25,515 bases of DNA from JBQCDV01 sp051960855 (GTDB taxonomy: Bacteria > Actinomycetota > Actinomycetes > JAJZTN01): the NCBI GenBank assembly GCA_051960855.1, contig JBQCDV010000007.1, positions 1 to 25,515 of the forward strand, in the 5' to 3' direction. This document shows, piece by piece, positions 1 to 7,676 of the stretch. A program made the position numbers and the translations under genes. Within the stretch, counting starts at the first letter, position 1; each line of letters begins with the position of its first letter. The notes beneath the pieces are model-generated. The model was not told the DNA's origin. It saw only the letters and a list, made by a program, of their open reading frames with translations, and searched no databases.

Positions 1-347
1 TCGCCATAGGTCCGCTGCACGAGCCCGGAGCAGTCGAGCCCCGTCGCCGGATCGGTGCCGCCCCAGACATAGGGGATGCCGAGGTAGCGCTTCGCGTCGG
101 CCACGACCTGGTCGCCGGTCACACCGACGCCAGCCGGCGCGGTCGGCTGGCCGAGGGCCGCCTGCAGCGCACCGGCGAAGTCGGTGCCGGCGGCGCCCAT
201 GGTCGCGAGCCCGTTCGCGGTCGCCGTGGGGGCGCTGCTGGCGGTAGCCGTCGGTCCGGACACGCCAAACCGCGACTGGATCGCGGTGATGCGACTCATG
301 ACGTCGGACATGCCGCTGGGCGCGAGACCCGTGATGCCGAAGCTCAC
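1..347 (-). CDS. NlpC/P60 (C40) peptidase, flagellar operon, partial
   Basis: N-terminal 115 codons of a gene that runs off the left edge. It should cleave peptide stems of peptidoglycan. In a flagellar operon the likely job is opening the wall for the rod, the role FlgJ plays elsewhere, though that role is inferred. The C40 active-site start is visible: YLGIPYVWGG followed by LDCSGLV, with the catalytic Cys at about residue 106. The histidine lies outside the window. Before it are a short helix (MSRITAIQSRFG, about 17-28) and an Ala/Thr/Pro-rich linker (29-75). I see no clear signal peptide, so export could be through the flagellar apparatus. The start is GTG and overlaps the fliJ stop by 4 nt (GTGA), which fixes the start and implies translational coupling. 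Confidence 0.85.
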   Translation of the reverse strand, partial: MSFGITGLAPSGMSDVMSRITAIQSRFGVSGPTATASSAPTATANGLATMGAAGTDFAGALQAALGQPTAPAGVGVTGDQVVADAKRYLGIPYVWGGTDPATGLDCSGLVQRTYG

Positions 348-793
348 GACAACCGCCTCCGCTGCTCGAAGGCTGCTCCCGCAAGGTCATCGGCGATCCG
401 TTGCCCGGCACGGTCCTCGGCGGCGCGCACGGTCTCCCGGTGGCGCTCCTCGAGGGTCTCCAGACCGCGCTCGCGGGACCGCGCGCCCTGCCAGCACTCC
501 AGTGCGACGGCGGCCTCGTGCTCGTCAACCGCCAGCTGGAGCCGCGTCTCGATGACCTGCGCGCCCAGCCAGAGCCGGCGCTGCGCGTCGGCGGCGAAAG
601 CAGACCCCGACATCCCCGAACGGCGCCCGTCGGTCTGCTGCGCGTTGTCGGCCTCGACTGCGGCCAGCCGCTGCCCCAGCAGGTCCCGGGTGGATCGGAC
701 GGCGGCGTTCCGAAGGGCGAGGTCCCCGCGCGCCTGGCGCACCTGCAGCCGGCGGACCCGCAGCACGGTCTCGAGGGGGAAGCGCGCGCTCAT
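344..793 (-). CDS. fliJ: Flagellar export protein FliJ
   Basis: Predicted 149-residue FliJ, the coiled-coil stalk of the flagellar type III export ATPase, which sits in the centre of the FliI ring and carries chaperones. The N-terminus RFPLETVLRVRRLQ is typical of FliJ, and the rest is almost wholly charged and helical (repeated E/R/A, ending in ERHRETVRAAEDRAG and FEQRRRLS). Length matches the family (about 145-150). An upstream in-frame start would add 16 residues inside fliI. The chosen ATG overlaps the fliI stop as ATGA. Overlaps at both ends place it in a translationally coupled chain between fliI and the NlpC/P60 gene. FliJ is weakly conserved, so context carries much of the call. Confidence 0.88.
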   Translation of the reverse strand: MSARFPLETVLRVRRLQVRQARGDLALRNAAVRSTRDLLGQRLAAVEADNAQQTDGRRSGMSGSAFAADAQRRLWLGAQVIETRLQLAVDEHEAAVALECWQGARSRERGLETLEERHRETVRAAEDRAGQRIADDLAGAAFEQRRRLS

Positions 794-2112
794 GGCAGCA
801 GCCCGATCGGCTGCTCGAGCAGCGCGTGCAACTGTGCCCACGACTGACCGGCCGGCACGGTTTCAGTGAGGTCCTGACGCAGGAAGGCGTTGATCGCAGG
901 CAGCAGGATCCGGGCGCGGTCGACATCGGCGTCGCTGCCGGTGACGTAGGCGCCGATGTCGAGCAGCTCCTTCGCGTCCCGGTGCGCCGCGAGCAGGCGC
1001 CGGACGGTGACGGCGTCGAGCCGCTGCTCCCGCGTCGTGACCGCGTTGACGACCCGCGACACCGACTCGAGGACGTCGATCGGCGGAAAGTGTCCGGCTG
1101 TCGCGAGCCTTCTCGTCAGGACGACGTGACCATCGAGGATGGAGCGGGCGGAGTCGGCGACGGGGTCGTTGTGGTCGTCGCCTTCGACGAGCACGGTGTA
1201 GAGACCCGTGATGCTGCCACGGGCGCCGGGGCCGGTGCGCTCCAGCAGACGCGGCAGCATGGCGAAGACGCTCGGCGGATAGCCACGCGTGGCCGGTGGC
1301 TCGCCTGCCGACAGACCGATCTCGCGCTGGGCCATCGCAGCGCGGGTCAGGCTGTCCATCATCAGGACGACGTCGTTCCCGGCATCCCGGAACCACTCGG
1401 CGATGCGCGTCGCGACGAAGGCTGCACGCAGCCGCACCATCGGTGGCTGGTCGCTGGTGGCGACCACGACGACCGAGCGGGCGAGACCCTCCGGTCCGAG
1501 GTCGTTCTCGAGGAACTCCCGCACCTCACGACCGCGCTCGCCCACGAGGGCGATGACCGACACCTGCGCCTCGGTACCGCGCGCGATCATCGACAGCAGA
1601 CTGGACTTGCCGACACCCGAGCCGGCGAAGATGCCGAGGCGCTGACCGCGGCCGCACGGGACGAGCGTGTCGAGCGCACGGACCCCGAGGCTGAGCGGCG
1701 CGTCGACCCGGCCCCGCTCGAGCGGGTGGGGCGCGGGGTTGTCGACGGGGACGAAGCCGACCGCGGCAAGCGCCGGCCCGCCGTCGATCGGGCGGCCCAG
1801 CCCGTCGAGTACACGCCCCCGGAGTGCGTCGCCGACAGGAACCGACAGCTGGCGACCCGTGGCAGAAACCCTTGCTCCACCTCGGATTCCCGTCAGCTCA
1901 CCGAGCGGAGTGCACGACAGACCGGCAGCGGTGACAGAGACAACTTCGGCCTGGAGCGGCCCGGCGGGAGTGTCGATGACGACGAGCTCGCCGACGGCGG
2001 CGGCGATGCCGTCGACAACGACGTTCAGGCCGAGGACCTCGCGCACGCGCCCCTCGACGCGCGGACGCGCCGCTGCGACGGCCTGGTCGAGCAGACTCGC
2101 GAGCGCGGTCAC
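790..2112 (-). CDS. fliI: Flagellum-specific ATPase FliI
   Basis: Hexameric ATPase of the flagellar type III export apparatus, related to the F1 beta subunit. It energises unfolding and release of export substrates at the basal body. At 440 residues it has normal length. Visible motifs are the Walker A loop GSGVGKSS at about 164-171, the following ALVGERGREVREF block, Walker B VVLMMDSLTR at about 248-257, and the export-ATPase segment GEPPATRGYPPSVFAMLP. The annotated start is the GTG that overlaps the fliH stop (GTGA). A longer in-frame reading adds 26 Arg-rich residues that belong to the fliH coding region in another frame. The gene overlaps fliJ downstream. Confidence 0.96.
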   Translation of the reverse strand: MTALASLLDQAVAAARPRVEGRVREVLGLNVVVDGIAAAVGELVVIDTPAGPLQAEVVSVTAAGLSCTPLGELTGIRGGARVSATGRQLSVPVGDALRGRVLDGLGRPIDGGPALAAVGFVPVDNPAPHPLERGRVDAPLSLGVRALDTLVPCGRGQRLGIFAGSGVGKSSLLSMIARGTEAQVSVIALVGERGREVREFLENDLGPEGLARSVVVVATSDQPPMVRLRAAFVATRIAEWFRDAGNDVVLMMDSLTRAAMAQREIGLSAGEPPATRGYPPSVFAMLPRLLERTGPGARGSITGLYTVLVEGDDHNDPVADSARSILDGHVVLTRRLATAGHFPPIDVLESVSRVVNAVTTREQRLDAVTVRRLLAAHRDAKELLDIGAYVTGSDADVDRARILLPAINAFLRQDLTETVPAGQSWAQLHALLEQPIGLLP

Positions 2113-2879
2113 TCGCCACCGCCGCAGAGGATGCCGCGCACGCGCTCGAGGGCTTCCCCGAGACGCGCGTCGATGACGGAGGCGTCGCACTCCGCGACGG
2201 CGTCGCCGCTGCGCAGCGTGGGGTCGGCGACGAGGTGGAGGGGCCGGTCGTCGAGCTCGGTCGGCGCGGCCCCGAGGGCGGCGAGGTCTGCCGGGTTGAG
2301 GCGGACGACGACGGCACGTCCCTGCGGGACAAGGGAAATCGCCCGCCGGATGGCGTCGAGACCGGGCTCGGCGGCGAGCTCCAGCTCGCGACCGAGTAGC
2401 TGCTCGCAGAGCGCGAAGGCCAGGTGGCAGGCCGCTTCGGTGACCTCGTCAGCCGCCGGAGCCGACCGGACCTCGAGGGCGCGGGCAGCGGTCGACAGCG
2501 CCCGCAGTGCCGCCTCCAGGTGCACGGCGTGACGGCGTCGTTCGTCCTCGACCTGCTGGTGGTGGGCGTCCAGCTCGGCCTGCATGCGGGCCTGCGCCTC
2601 GCGCCTGCCCTCGGACCACCCGGCCGCGTAGCCCTCGACGCGGGCCTGCTCACGCGCGGGCCCGGCGACCTCCTCGACGAGGGCCGCGATCCGGGGGTCG
2701 ACGAGGCGTGCGTCCATCACGGGACGGCCGCGGCGCTGGTGCAGCCGGAGGTCCAGGTCGAGGCGGGCGGCGGTCACACCGTCGGTACCCGCCCGAAGCA
2801 CCTCATGGTCGGGGGCGGGCGAGGGCCGGTGTGCCGACGGCACGGCCGCAGGCACGAGCGGCTCGAACGACGTTGTCAT
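2109..2879 (-). CDS. fliH: Flagellar assembly protein FliH
   Basis: Predicted 256-residue FliH, the peripheral stator and negative regulator of the FliI ATPase, linking it to the C-ring and export gate. The N-terminal 60 residues are Pro/Ala-rich and unstructured. Then comes a Gly-spaced helix typical of FliH/YscL (ARVEGYAAGWSEGRREAQ, about 79-96), a long coiled coil (97-135), and a C-terminal domain like the F1 delta subunit (VVVRLNPADLAAL, LRSGDAVAECDASVIDARL). The reading frame stays open far upstream across fliG and fliF, but that part is a shadow. The ATG at 2879 follows the fliG stop by 11 nt and starts a FliH-like protein. It overlaps fliI by GTGA. Confidence 0.9.
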   Translation of the reverse strand: MTTSFEPLVPAAVPSAHRPSPAPDHEVLRAGTDGVTAARLDLDLRLHQRRGRPVMDARLVDPRIAALVEEVAGPAREQARVEGYAAGWSEGRREAQARMQAELDAHHQQVEDERRRHAVHLEAALRALSTAARALEVRSAPAADEVTEAACHLAFALCEQLLGRELELAAEPGLDAIRRAISLVPQGRAVVVRLNPADLAALGAAPTELDDRPLHLVADPTLRSGDAVAECDASVIDARLGEALERVRGILCGGGE

Positions 2880-2890
2880 CGCAACCCCGC

Positions 2891-3928
2891 TCAGTCGACG
2901 AACTCGTCGTCGCTGGTGCGGCGCACGGTGATCTGGCCGCTCTCCTCCAGCATCCGGATGGCCTGGACGATCTTCGCCTGCGACTCCTCGACGGTGCGCA
3001 GCCGCACCGGGCCGAGCATCTCGATCTCGTCGCGCAGGTTTTCCGCGGCGCGCTCTGAGAGGTTGCGCATGATCTTGTCGCGCACGGGCTCGGCGACACC
3101 CTTGAGGGCGGTGGCGAGCTCGGCGGCCTCGACCTGGCGCAGCACCAGCTGGATCGCCTTGTCGTCGAGGGTGACGATGTCCTCGAACATGAACATCCGC
3201 GAGCGGACCTCTTCGGCCAGCTGCGGGTCGCGGCGTTCGAGGCCCTCGAGGATGAGCCGCTCGGTGCCGCGGTCGGCGCGGTTGATGATGTCCACCAGGG
3301 GCTGCAGCCCGCCGACGGTCATCATGTCCTGCGGTGCGAGCACGCTCGACATTCGCCGTTCGAACATCGACTCGACGGTGCGGATGACCTCCGGGGAGGT
3401 CTGCTCCATCGTGGCGATCCGGTGGGCGACGTCGGCCTGCACGTCGGGCGACAGGCCGGACAGCACGATCGAGGCCTGGTCGGAGCGCAGGTGCGCCAGG
3501 ACGAGGGCGATGGTCTGCGGGTGCTCGTCGCTGAGGAAGCTCAGGATCTGCCGGGGATCGGCGCGCGAGAGGAAGTGGAAGGGCATCTCGCTGAACGACG
3601 CCGAGAGCCGGGCGACCAGGTCGCGGGCCTTCTCCGCCCCCATCGACGCCTCGAGGACCTCCTGGGCGAAGGCGAGACCGCCCTGCCCGACGTAGCGTCG
3701 CGCCTTGACGAGCTCGTGGAACTCCTCCACGACGCTGTCCGCGATCGTCGGGTCGAGGTTGCGCAGCCGCACGATCTCGGCGGTGATCTCCTCGACCTCC
3801 GACTCGCGCATCTGGCCGAGGATCTTCGCTGACGCCTCTTTGCCCATCTGGACAAGGAGAATCGCGGCCTTGCGCAGACCGGGGACCGCGTCGGTCCCTG
3901 CGCCGTTCATGGTGATGACGTTGGCCAT
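2891..3928 (-). CDS. fliG: Flagellar motor switch protein FliG
   Basis: FliG of 345 residues, normal length. It forms the upper C-ring, binds the FliF tail, and its C-terminal domain interacts with the stator to make torque and reverse rotation. Visible are the N-terminal FliF-binding domain (LRKAAILLVQMGKEASAKIL, about 18-37), the middle-domain EHPQ motif at about 135-138 that contacts FliM, and the C-terminal torque helix region FEDIVTLDDKAIQLVLRQV with its charged residues, followed by MRNLSERAAENLRDEIE. FliF ends 5 nt upstream and FliH begins 11 nt downstream. These are the only two junctions in the flgB-fliJ chain without a start/stop overlap. Confidence 0.97.
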   Translation of the reverse strand: MANVITMNGAGTDAVPGLRKAAILLVQMGKEASAKILGQMRESEVEEITAEIVRLRNLDPTIADSVVEEFHELVKARRYVGQGGLAFAQEVLEASMGAEKARDLVARLSASFSEMPFHFLSRADPRQILSFLSDEHPQTIALVLAHLRSDQASIVLSGLSPDVQADVAHRIATMEQTSPEVIRTVESMFERRMSSVLAPQDMMTVGGLQPLVDIINRADRGTERLILEGLERRDPQLAEEVRSRMFMFEDIVTLDDKAIQLVLRQVEAAELATALKGVAEPVRDKIMRNLSERAAENLRDEIEMLGPVRLRTVEESQAKIVQAIRMLEESGQITVRRTSDDEFVD

Positions 3929-3933
3929 GGCGC

Positions 3934-5550
3934 TCAGCCCCTACGGTCCGCGAGCCAGCTGCGCAGCAGGGCGGCGACTTCCTCGGGCTGCTGGTCGACC
4001 ATCTCGACAATGTCGTCGCGGGCCCGCTCGGCGCGCATCGCCTCGAGCTCGTTGCGGCCGCCGGATTCGATCGCGGGTCGCTCGGCCGCCGCGATCGCCG
4101 CGGCCTGCGCCTGGGCACGGGCGGTGAGCTCGGACTCGATCGTCTCGAGCCGGACCAGCTCCTCGGGCGAGAGAGCGGTGCGCTTCTTGCGACTGGACAG
4201 GAAGGCGAGGACCAGCACCGCGAGGACCAGCAGGGCAAGGCCGGCGGTCTTGGCGATGTTCATCATCCCGGCCTGCGAGGTTGCGGCCTGCGCGTCCTTG
4301 AGCTCCTTGGCCGTCTGCGCGGCGACCGTCTTGTCGAAGGGCAGTGCCGTGACCTGGATGGTGTCACCGCGCTTGGGGTCGATGCCGATGGCGGAGGCGA
4401 TCAGAGCCTGGATCTTCTGCGCCTGCGCGGTCCCGCCGGCGGAGGAGTCGACGAGCACACCGACGTTGAGCTTGCGGACCGAGCCCGGAGCCGTCTTGCG
4501 GGTCTGCACGACCTCACCGACGGAGTTGTTCCGGGTGACGGTCTCCTTGGTGTAGTCCGTGGTCCCGGCCGACCCGCTCGGCGTGCCCGTCAGGGTGCCG
4601 GACGTGGTGTTGCCGAGGATCCCGGAGGCCGAGGCACCGCCGGTGCCCTTGAAGGTCTCCTTGGTCGTGGAGTCCGCGAGCGGCGGCACCTTCGGGTCAT
4701 TGACGTACGTCGTCGTCTTGGTGTCGGTCGCGTCGTAGTCGAGGTCAGCCGTCACCTTGACGAAAGCGTGGTTGGGGCCAAGGACCTTGTCCAGCATGGC
4801 CTGCAGCGAGTCACCCGTGCGCTGCTCCCAGTCCGCGGTCTGCTGGGCACGGGCATCGCCGGCTGCGCTGCTCGCGGTCTGACCGGCAGCGGTGAGGATG
4901 CCGCCCTTGCTGTCGGCGACCGTGACGTTGTCCGGGGTCATACCCGCGACACTGCTGGCAACGAGGTTGACGACGGCCTGCACCTGCTGGCTGCCGAGCT
5001 GCGTCCCGGGCTGCATGTCCAACAGGACCGACGCTGTCGGCTTCTCGCTGTCCTGGGTGAAGACGTCCTTCTGCGGAATCGCCAGGTGCACCACCGCGGT
5101 GCGGACTCCCGACAGTGCCTCGAGCGTCTTGGTGAGCTCTCCCTCGAGTGCCCGCTGGTAGCCGACCTGCTGCTGGAACTCCGAGGTCGTCAGCCCCTGC
5201 TTGTCTAGCAGGGCGTAGCCGCTCTCGCTGCCGGCGGGCAGGCCCTGGCCGCTCATCGCCAGACGCGCGGAGTAGACCTTGTCCTGCGGCACGAGGATCG
5301 TCGTGCCACCGTCGGCGAGCTGGTAGGGCGTGCCCGACGAGGTGAGCTTGTCGACGATCGCGCTGGCGTCAGTCGTCGACAGGTTGCTGAACAGCGGGGA
5401 CATCGATGGTGCCGACGCCCACTTGCTGAAGAACATCGCGCCCAGCACGAGACCGATGACCGCGAGCACGGTCACCGTCCGCTGCCCGGTCGTGAAACCG
5501 GCCAGCATCCGCTGGAACCGCTGCATGGAACCGCCGAGTGCGCTCTTCAT
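3934..5550 (-). CDS. fliF: Flagellar MS-ring protein FliF
   Basis: FliF of 538 residues, which forms the membrane-embedded MS-ring, the first assembled part of the basal body and the housing of the export gate. Two membrane segments frame the protein: about 23-41 (TVLAVIGLVLGAMFF) and about 436-453 (AGLALLVLAVLVLAFLSS, then RKKR). Between them are the ring-building motifs (YQLADGGTTILVPQDKVYSARL, LEGELTKTLEALSGVRTAVVHLAIP). The cytoplasmic tail carries the FliG-binding end (DDIVEMVDQQPEEVAALLRSWL), where D/E and W/L positions match the family. The ATG overlaps the fliE stop (ATGA). A second Met at residue 9 is possible but has no better context. Confidence 0.97.
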   Translation of the reverse strand: MKSALGGSMQRFQRMLAGFTTGQRTVTVLAVIGLVLGAMFFSKWASAPSMSPLFSNLSTTDASAIVDKLTSSGTPYQLADGGTTILVPQDKVYSARLAMSGQGLPAGSESGYALLDKQGLTTSEFQQQVGYQRALEGELTKTLEALSGVRTAVVHLAIPQKDVFTQDSEKPTASVLLDMQPGTQLGSQQVQAVVNLVASSVAGMTPDNVTVADSKGGILTAAGQTASSAAGDARAQQTADWEQRTGDSLQAMLDKVLGPNHAFVKVTADLDYDATDTKTTTYVNDPKVPPLADSTTKETFKGTGGASASGILGNTTSGTLTGTPSGSAGTTDYTKETVTRNNSVGEVVQTRKTAPGSVRKLNVGVLVDSSAGGTAQAQKIQALIASAIGIDPKRGDTIQVTALPFDKTVAAQTAKELKDAQAATSQAGMMNIAKTAGLALLVLAVLVLAFLSSRKKRTALSPEELVRLETIESELTARAQAQAAAIAAAERPAIESGGRNELEAMRAERARDDIVEMVDQQPEEVAALLRSWLADRRG

Positions 5551-5930
5551 CAGACCGGCATCCGCATGATCTCGTTGAAGGACTCGATGGCCTTGTTGCG
5601 CAGGGCCACGGTCAGGTCAGTCGCCAGCGACGCCTCGGTCGCGGCGATCGTGTAGTCGTGCACGTCCTTGAGGTCCCCCGTCGATGCCTGAATGGCGAGC
5701 GTGTCGGCGCTGCTCTGCGTGGCCTGCAGGCCGTCCACGGCCTGGGTCAGGGCATTGCCGAAATTCACACCGCTGCTGGACGGCGCACCGGCGAGCGCGC
5801 TCGCGCCGCCGGCACTCGCGAGGCCTGACGTTGCGACCGTCCCGGAGGCACCGAGCGGGCCGCCGAGGACGGACATCGCCGCCGCTGCGCCGTTCGCGCC
5901 TGAGATGGCACCAATCCCCATCGCGCTCAT
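5550..5930 (-). CDS. fliE: Flagellar hook-basal body protein FliE
   Basis: FliE of 126 residues, the adapter between the MS-ring and the proximal rod and an early export substrate. The N-terminal 65 residues are Gly/Ala/Ser-rich and probably flexible. The conserved core begins at VNFGNALTQAVDGL and ends with the diagnostic helix pair ATEASLATDLTVALRNKAIESF and the terminal NEIMRMPV. The order flgB-flgC-fliE-fliF is the standard one. ATGA overlaps join it to flgC before it and fliF after it. Confidence 0.94.
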   Translation of the reverse strand: MSAMGIGAISGANGAAAAMSVLGGPLGASGTVATSGLASAGGASALAGAPSSSGVNFGNALTQAVDGLQATQSSADTLAIQASTGDLKDVHDYTIAATEASLATDLTVALRNKAIESFNEIMRMPV

Positions 5931-6322
5931 GCGCCGCGGCCCAGCTGGATCGCGGCCTGGTAGGCGTCCTTGGCACGGTCGACGGTGGCGAGGTTCGCCT
6001 GGTAACCGCGCTGGGCCATGATCATCTGCGACATCTGCTCGCCGAGGTCGATGTCGGGCATGCGGACGTTGCCGTCCTTGTCAGCCAACGGGCTGTTGGG
6101 GTCGTAGACCACGCGGCCGGTCGCGTTGCCGAAGGTCGCCCCCTGCACCTCGACACCACCCCCGTCCACCGACTGCGCGACGACGAAGCGCTCCTGGAAG
6201 GCCGGCCCGCTCATCGGGCGGACCGTGTTGATGTTGGCGACGTTGTCGGAGATGGCGTCGAGCCACTGCCGGTGCACGGTGACACCGCTGCCGGCGATGT
6301 TGATCGCGTCGAAGAGACCCAT
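5927..6322 (-). CDS. flgC: Flagellar basal-body rod protein FlgC
   Basis: Proximal rod protein of 131 residues. The N-terminal D0 helix carries the axial-protein signature (GSGVTVHRQWLDAISDNVANINT), and the C-terminal D0 helix is the typical rod/hook ending MIMAQRGYQANLATVDRAKD. The middle segment (VVYDPNSPLADKDGNVRMPDI) contains the FlgC-type DP.SP.AD..G.V..P motif, which separates it from FlgB and FlgG. ATGA overlaps both flgB and fliE. Confidence 0.96.
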   Translation of the reverse strand: MGLFDAINIAGSGVTVHRQWLDAISDNVANINTVRPMSGPAFQERFVVAQSVDGGGVEVQGATFGNATGRVVYDPNSPLADKDGNVRMPDIDLGEQMSQMIMAQRGYQANLATVDRAKDAYQAAIQLGRGA

Positions 6323-6672
6323 CAGGAGCTCCTCAAAGCCGAGCGCAGCAAGGAGAACTGGTCGTCGACGCCGCGCAGCGCCAGCGAGTAGCGCAGGCCG
6401 GTGTCCATCTGGATGAGGGTCTCCTCGTCCAGGTTGACGTTGTTGCCGTCGAGGCGCGTCGGCTCGGTCGAGAGAGCAACGCCCGGATCGCCGTTCGCGC
6501 CTGCCGCGTCGCCATTGTTGACCGCGTCGCGGAGAGCGCTCTCGAAGTCGACGCGACCCGCGTGGAAGTTGGGGGTGTTGATGTTCGCGATGTTGTCCGC
6601 GGACACCCGCTGGCGCTCGGCCAGACCTCTCAACGCGCCATGCAGCGCGGAGATGGTGATGTCGTCAAACAC
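6322..6672 (-). CDS. flgB: Flagellar basal-body rod protein FlgB
   Basis: First gene of the tightly packed rod/MS-ring/export operon. The 116-residue product is the most membrane-proximal rod subunit. It has the N-terminal helix with RVSADNIANINTPNF (flagellar rod/hook signature, about 22-36) and a C-terminal helix after DTGLRYSLALRGVDDQFSLL. Length matches FlgB. The 187 nt upstream contain a 10-bp inverted repeat but no convincing FliA-type promoter, so the operon start probably uses another sigma factor or read-through from the filament genes. Confidence 0.94.
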   Translation of the reverse strand: MFDDITISALHGALRGLAERQRVSADNIANINTPNFHAGRVDFESALRDAVNNGDAAGANGDPGVALSTEPTRLDGNNVNLDEETLIQMDTGLRYSLALRGVDDQFSLLRSALRSS

Positions 6673-6743
6673 GGGTGGCGCACTCCTGCACTCGTTGCGA
6701 GAGCGGGTCGCCGGATCCGTGGCGGGGGGTGAAGCCTTCCTGG

Positions 6744-6773
6744 CTCCGCCAGCACTGTCGGCGGCTGGCGGAG
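6744..6773 (-). terminator. Hairpin between filament block and flgB operon
   Basis: A perfect 10-bp inverted repeat (CTCCGCCAGC at 6744-6753 and its complement at 6764-6773) with a 10-nt loop. It lies in the 187-nt gap 6673-6859, downstream of the unknown 114-residue gene and about 70 nt before flgB. It has no U-run, so it may be a GC-rich terminator, an attenuator or a processing site. Nothing else was found in this gap. Confidence 0.4.
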
Positions 6774-6859
6774 CGGGTTGAGGAAGTTACGGCAGGTGGT
6801 GGGCGATCACCCGTTTGGAGCAGTGTCGCTGCTGGACCACTGCGGCAGTTGCTGCTGCG

Positions 6860-7204
6860 TCAGAAGGCGCTGTCGAAGTAGACCGCGGGCACGCGGCCGG
6901 CCGGCTCGTCGAGCTTGCCGAGCAGCTCCATCTCCCGCCGCGCCTTCGAGGTGGCGGCGGCGAGGGAGTGTGCGGCGTCGAGCTGTCGCTGCAGGAGCCG
7001 GCGGGCGCGCGGCACGAGCCGGTCGGGCAGCGGACCTTCCAGCACGGGTGGCTGCCAGGCGGAGAGAGCCAGCAGCCGGTCGGCGGCTGGCTCGGCGCGG
7101 ACCAGGAGGGCCTCAGCGGTGTCCAGGTCCAGCTCGAGCTCGTCGAGCGCCGACTCCCAGGCGGCGTCCCACGAGACCGGTGCCGGGGCCACGGGTGCAG
7201 GCAT
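6860..7204 (-). CDS. Unrecognised small protein after FliS (FliT-like position)
   Basis: A 114-residue protein that I do not recognise. It starts 1 nt after the fliS stop (TGA-C-ATG), so it is almost certainly co-translated with fliS. It is acidic and helical in the first half (ALDELELDLDTAEALLVRAE), with a Pro-rich middle and a basic helix (RARRLLQRQLDAAHSLAAAT). In many bacteria the slot after fliD-fliS holds fliT, the FliD chaperone. Size and helical content fit such a small export chaperone, but no FliT signature is visible. Function is inferred from position only. Confidence 0.75.
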   Translation of the reverse strand: MPAPVAPAPVSWDAAWESALDELELDLDTAEALLVRAEPAADRLLALSAWQPPVLEGPLPDRLVPRARRLLQRQLDAAHSLAAATSKARREMELLGKLDEPAGRVPAVYFDSAF

Positions 7205-7205
7205 G

Positions 7206-7604
7206 TCAGGCCGTCGCCGCGAGCTGCTTGGCCGCCTCGACCCACGCGTCGCGCAGCGGCTCCACGATCTGACGGCACGAGGTGACCTTGCCGGCGTCGG
7301 CGTGGACGTTGGCGTCGAGGAGCTCGCGGAGCAGGAACTGGTAGATGCTGGCGAGCCGGGCTCCGCCGCTCCACTTGGTGACGTCGAGGCTGGTGAGCAG
7401 CTCGACGACGATGTCCTGCGCGTGGATGAGCGCGTCGTTGCGCGCCTCGCGGTTGGCCTGCTCGATGGCGGCCTCGGCGCGCATCAGGTCGAGCACGAGA
7501 CGGTCGTAGAGCATGCAGAGCAGTCTCTGCGGGGACGCGGTCTCGATGGCGTCGTTGACGTAGGCGTTGCGGTACGCGCCGTAGGCGGTGGCGGGCATGC
7601 TCAT
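7206..7604 (-). CDS. fliS: Flagellin export chaperone FliS
   Basis: FliS of 132 residues, a cytoplasmic four-helix chaperone that binds the C-terminal D0 helix of flagellin and prevents polymerisation before export. In Bacillus it also takes part in the FliW/CsrA feedback on flagellin. The family start is visible: AYRNAYVNDAIETASPQRLLCMLYD (Y..N.V.TASP..L..MLYD). The terminal helices (IYQFLLRELLDANVHADAGK, IVEPLRDAWVEAAKQL) fit. The first ATG has a GGGAG element about 9 nt upstream. A second Met two codons later is possible. Confidence 0.96.
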   Translation of the reverse strand: MSMPATAYGAYRNAYVNDAIETASPQRLLCMLYDRLVLDLMRAEAAIEQANREARNDALIHAQDIVVELLTSLDVTKWSGGARLASIYQFLLRELLDANVHADAGKVTSCRQIVEPLRDAWVEAAKQLAATA

Positions 7605-7676
7605 GGTGTGGGGCTCCCTGCATCCGTGCGTGGGTTAGCCGTGGTGGGGCTGGCGGTCCTCATGACCTGAGCCTGC

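Noticed and set aside
826..2532. Long plus-strand frame opposite fliI
   Set aside because: It is Arg/Asp-rich shadow sequence opposite a clear FliI and shows no motif or ribosome-binding site.
2891..4238. 709-residue reading frame spanning fliF, fliG and fliH
   Set aside because: Only its last 256 codons are FliH. The rest is Arg/Pro/Gly low-complexity sequence antiphase to fliG and fliF, a normal shadow in high-GC DNA.
6690..6740. TTCA-N17-GGCGAC before flgB as a FliA promoter
   Set aside because: The -10 is poor, spacing differs, and the upstream AAA block is missing.
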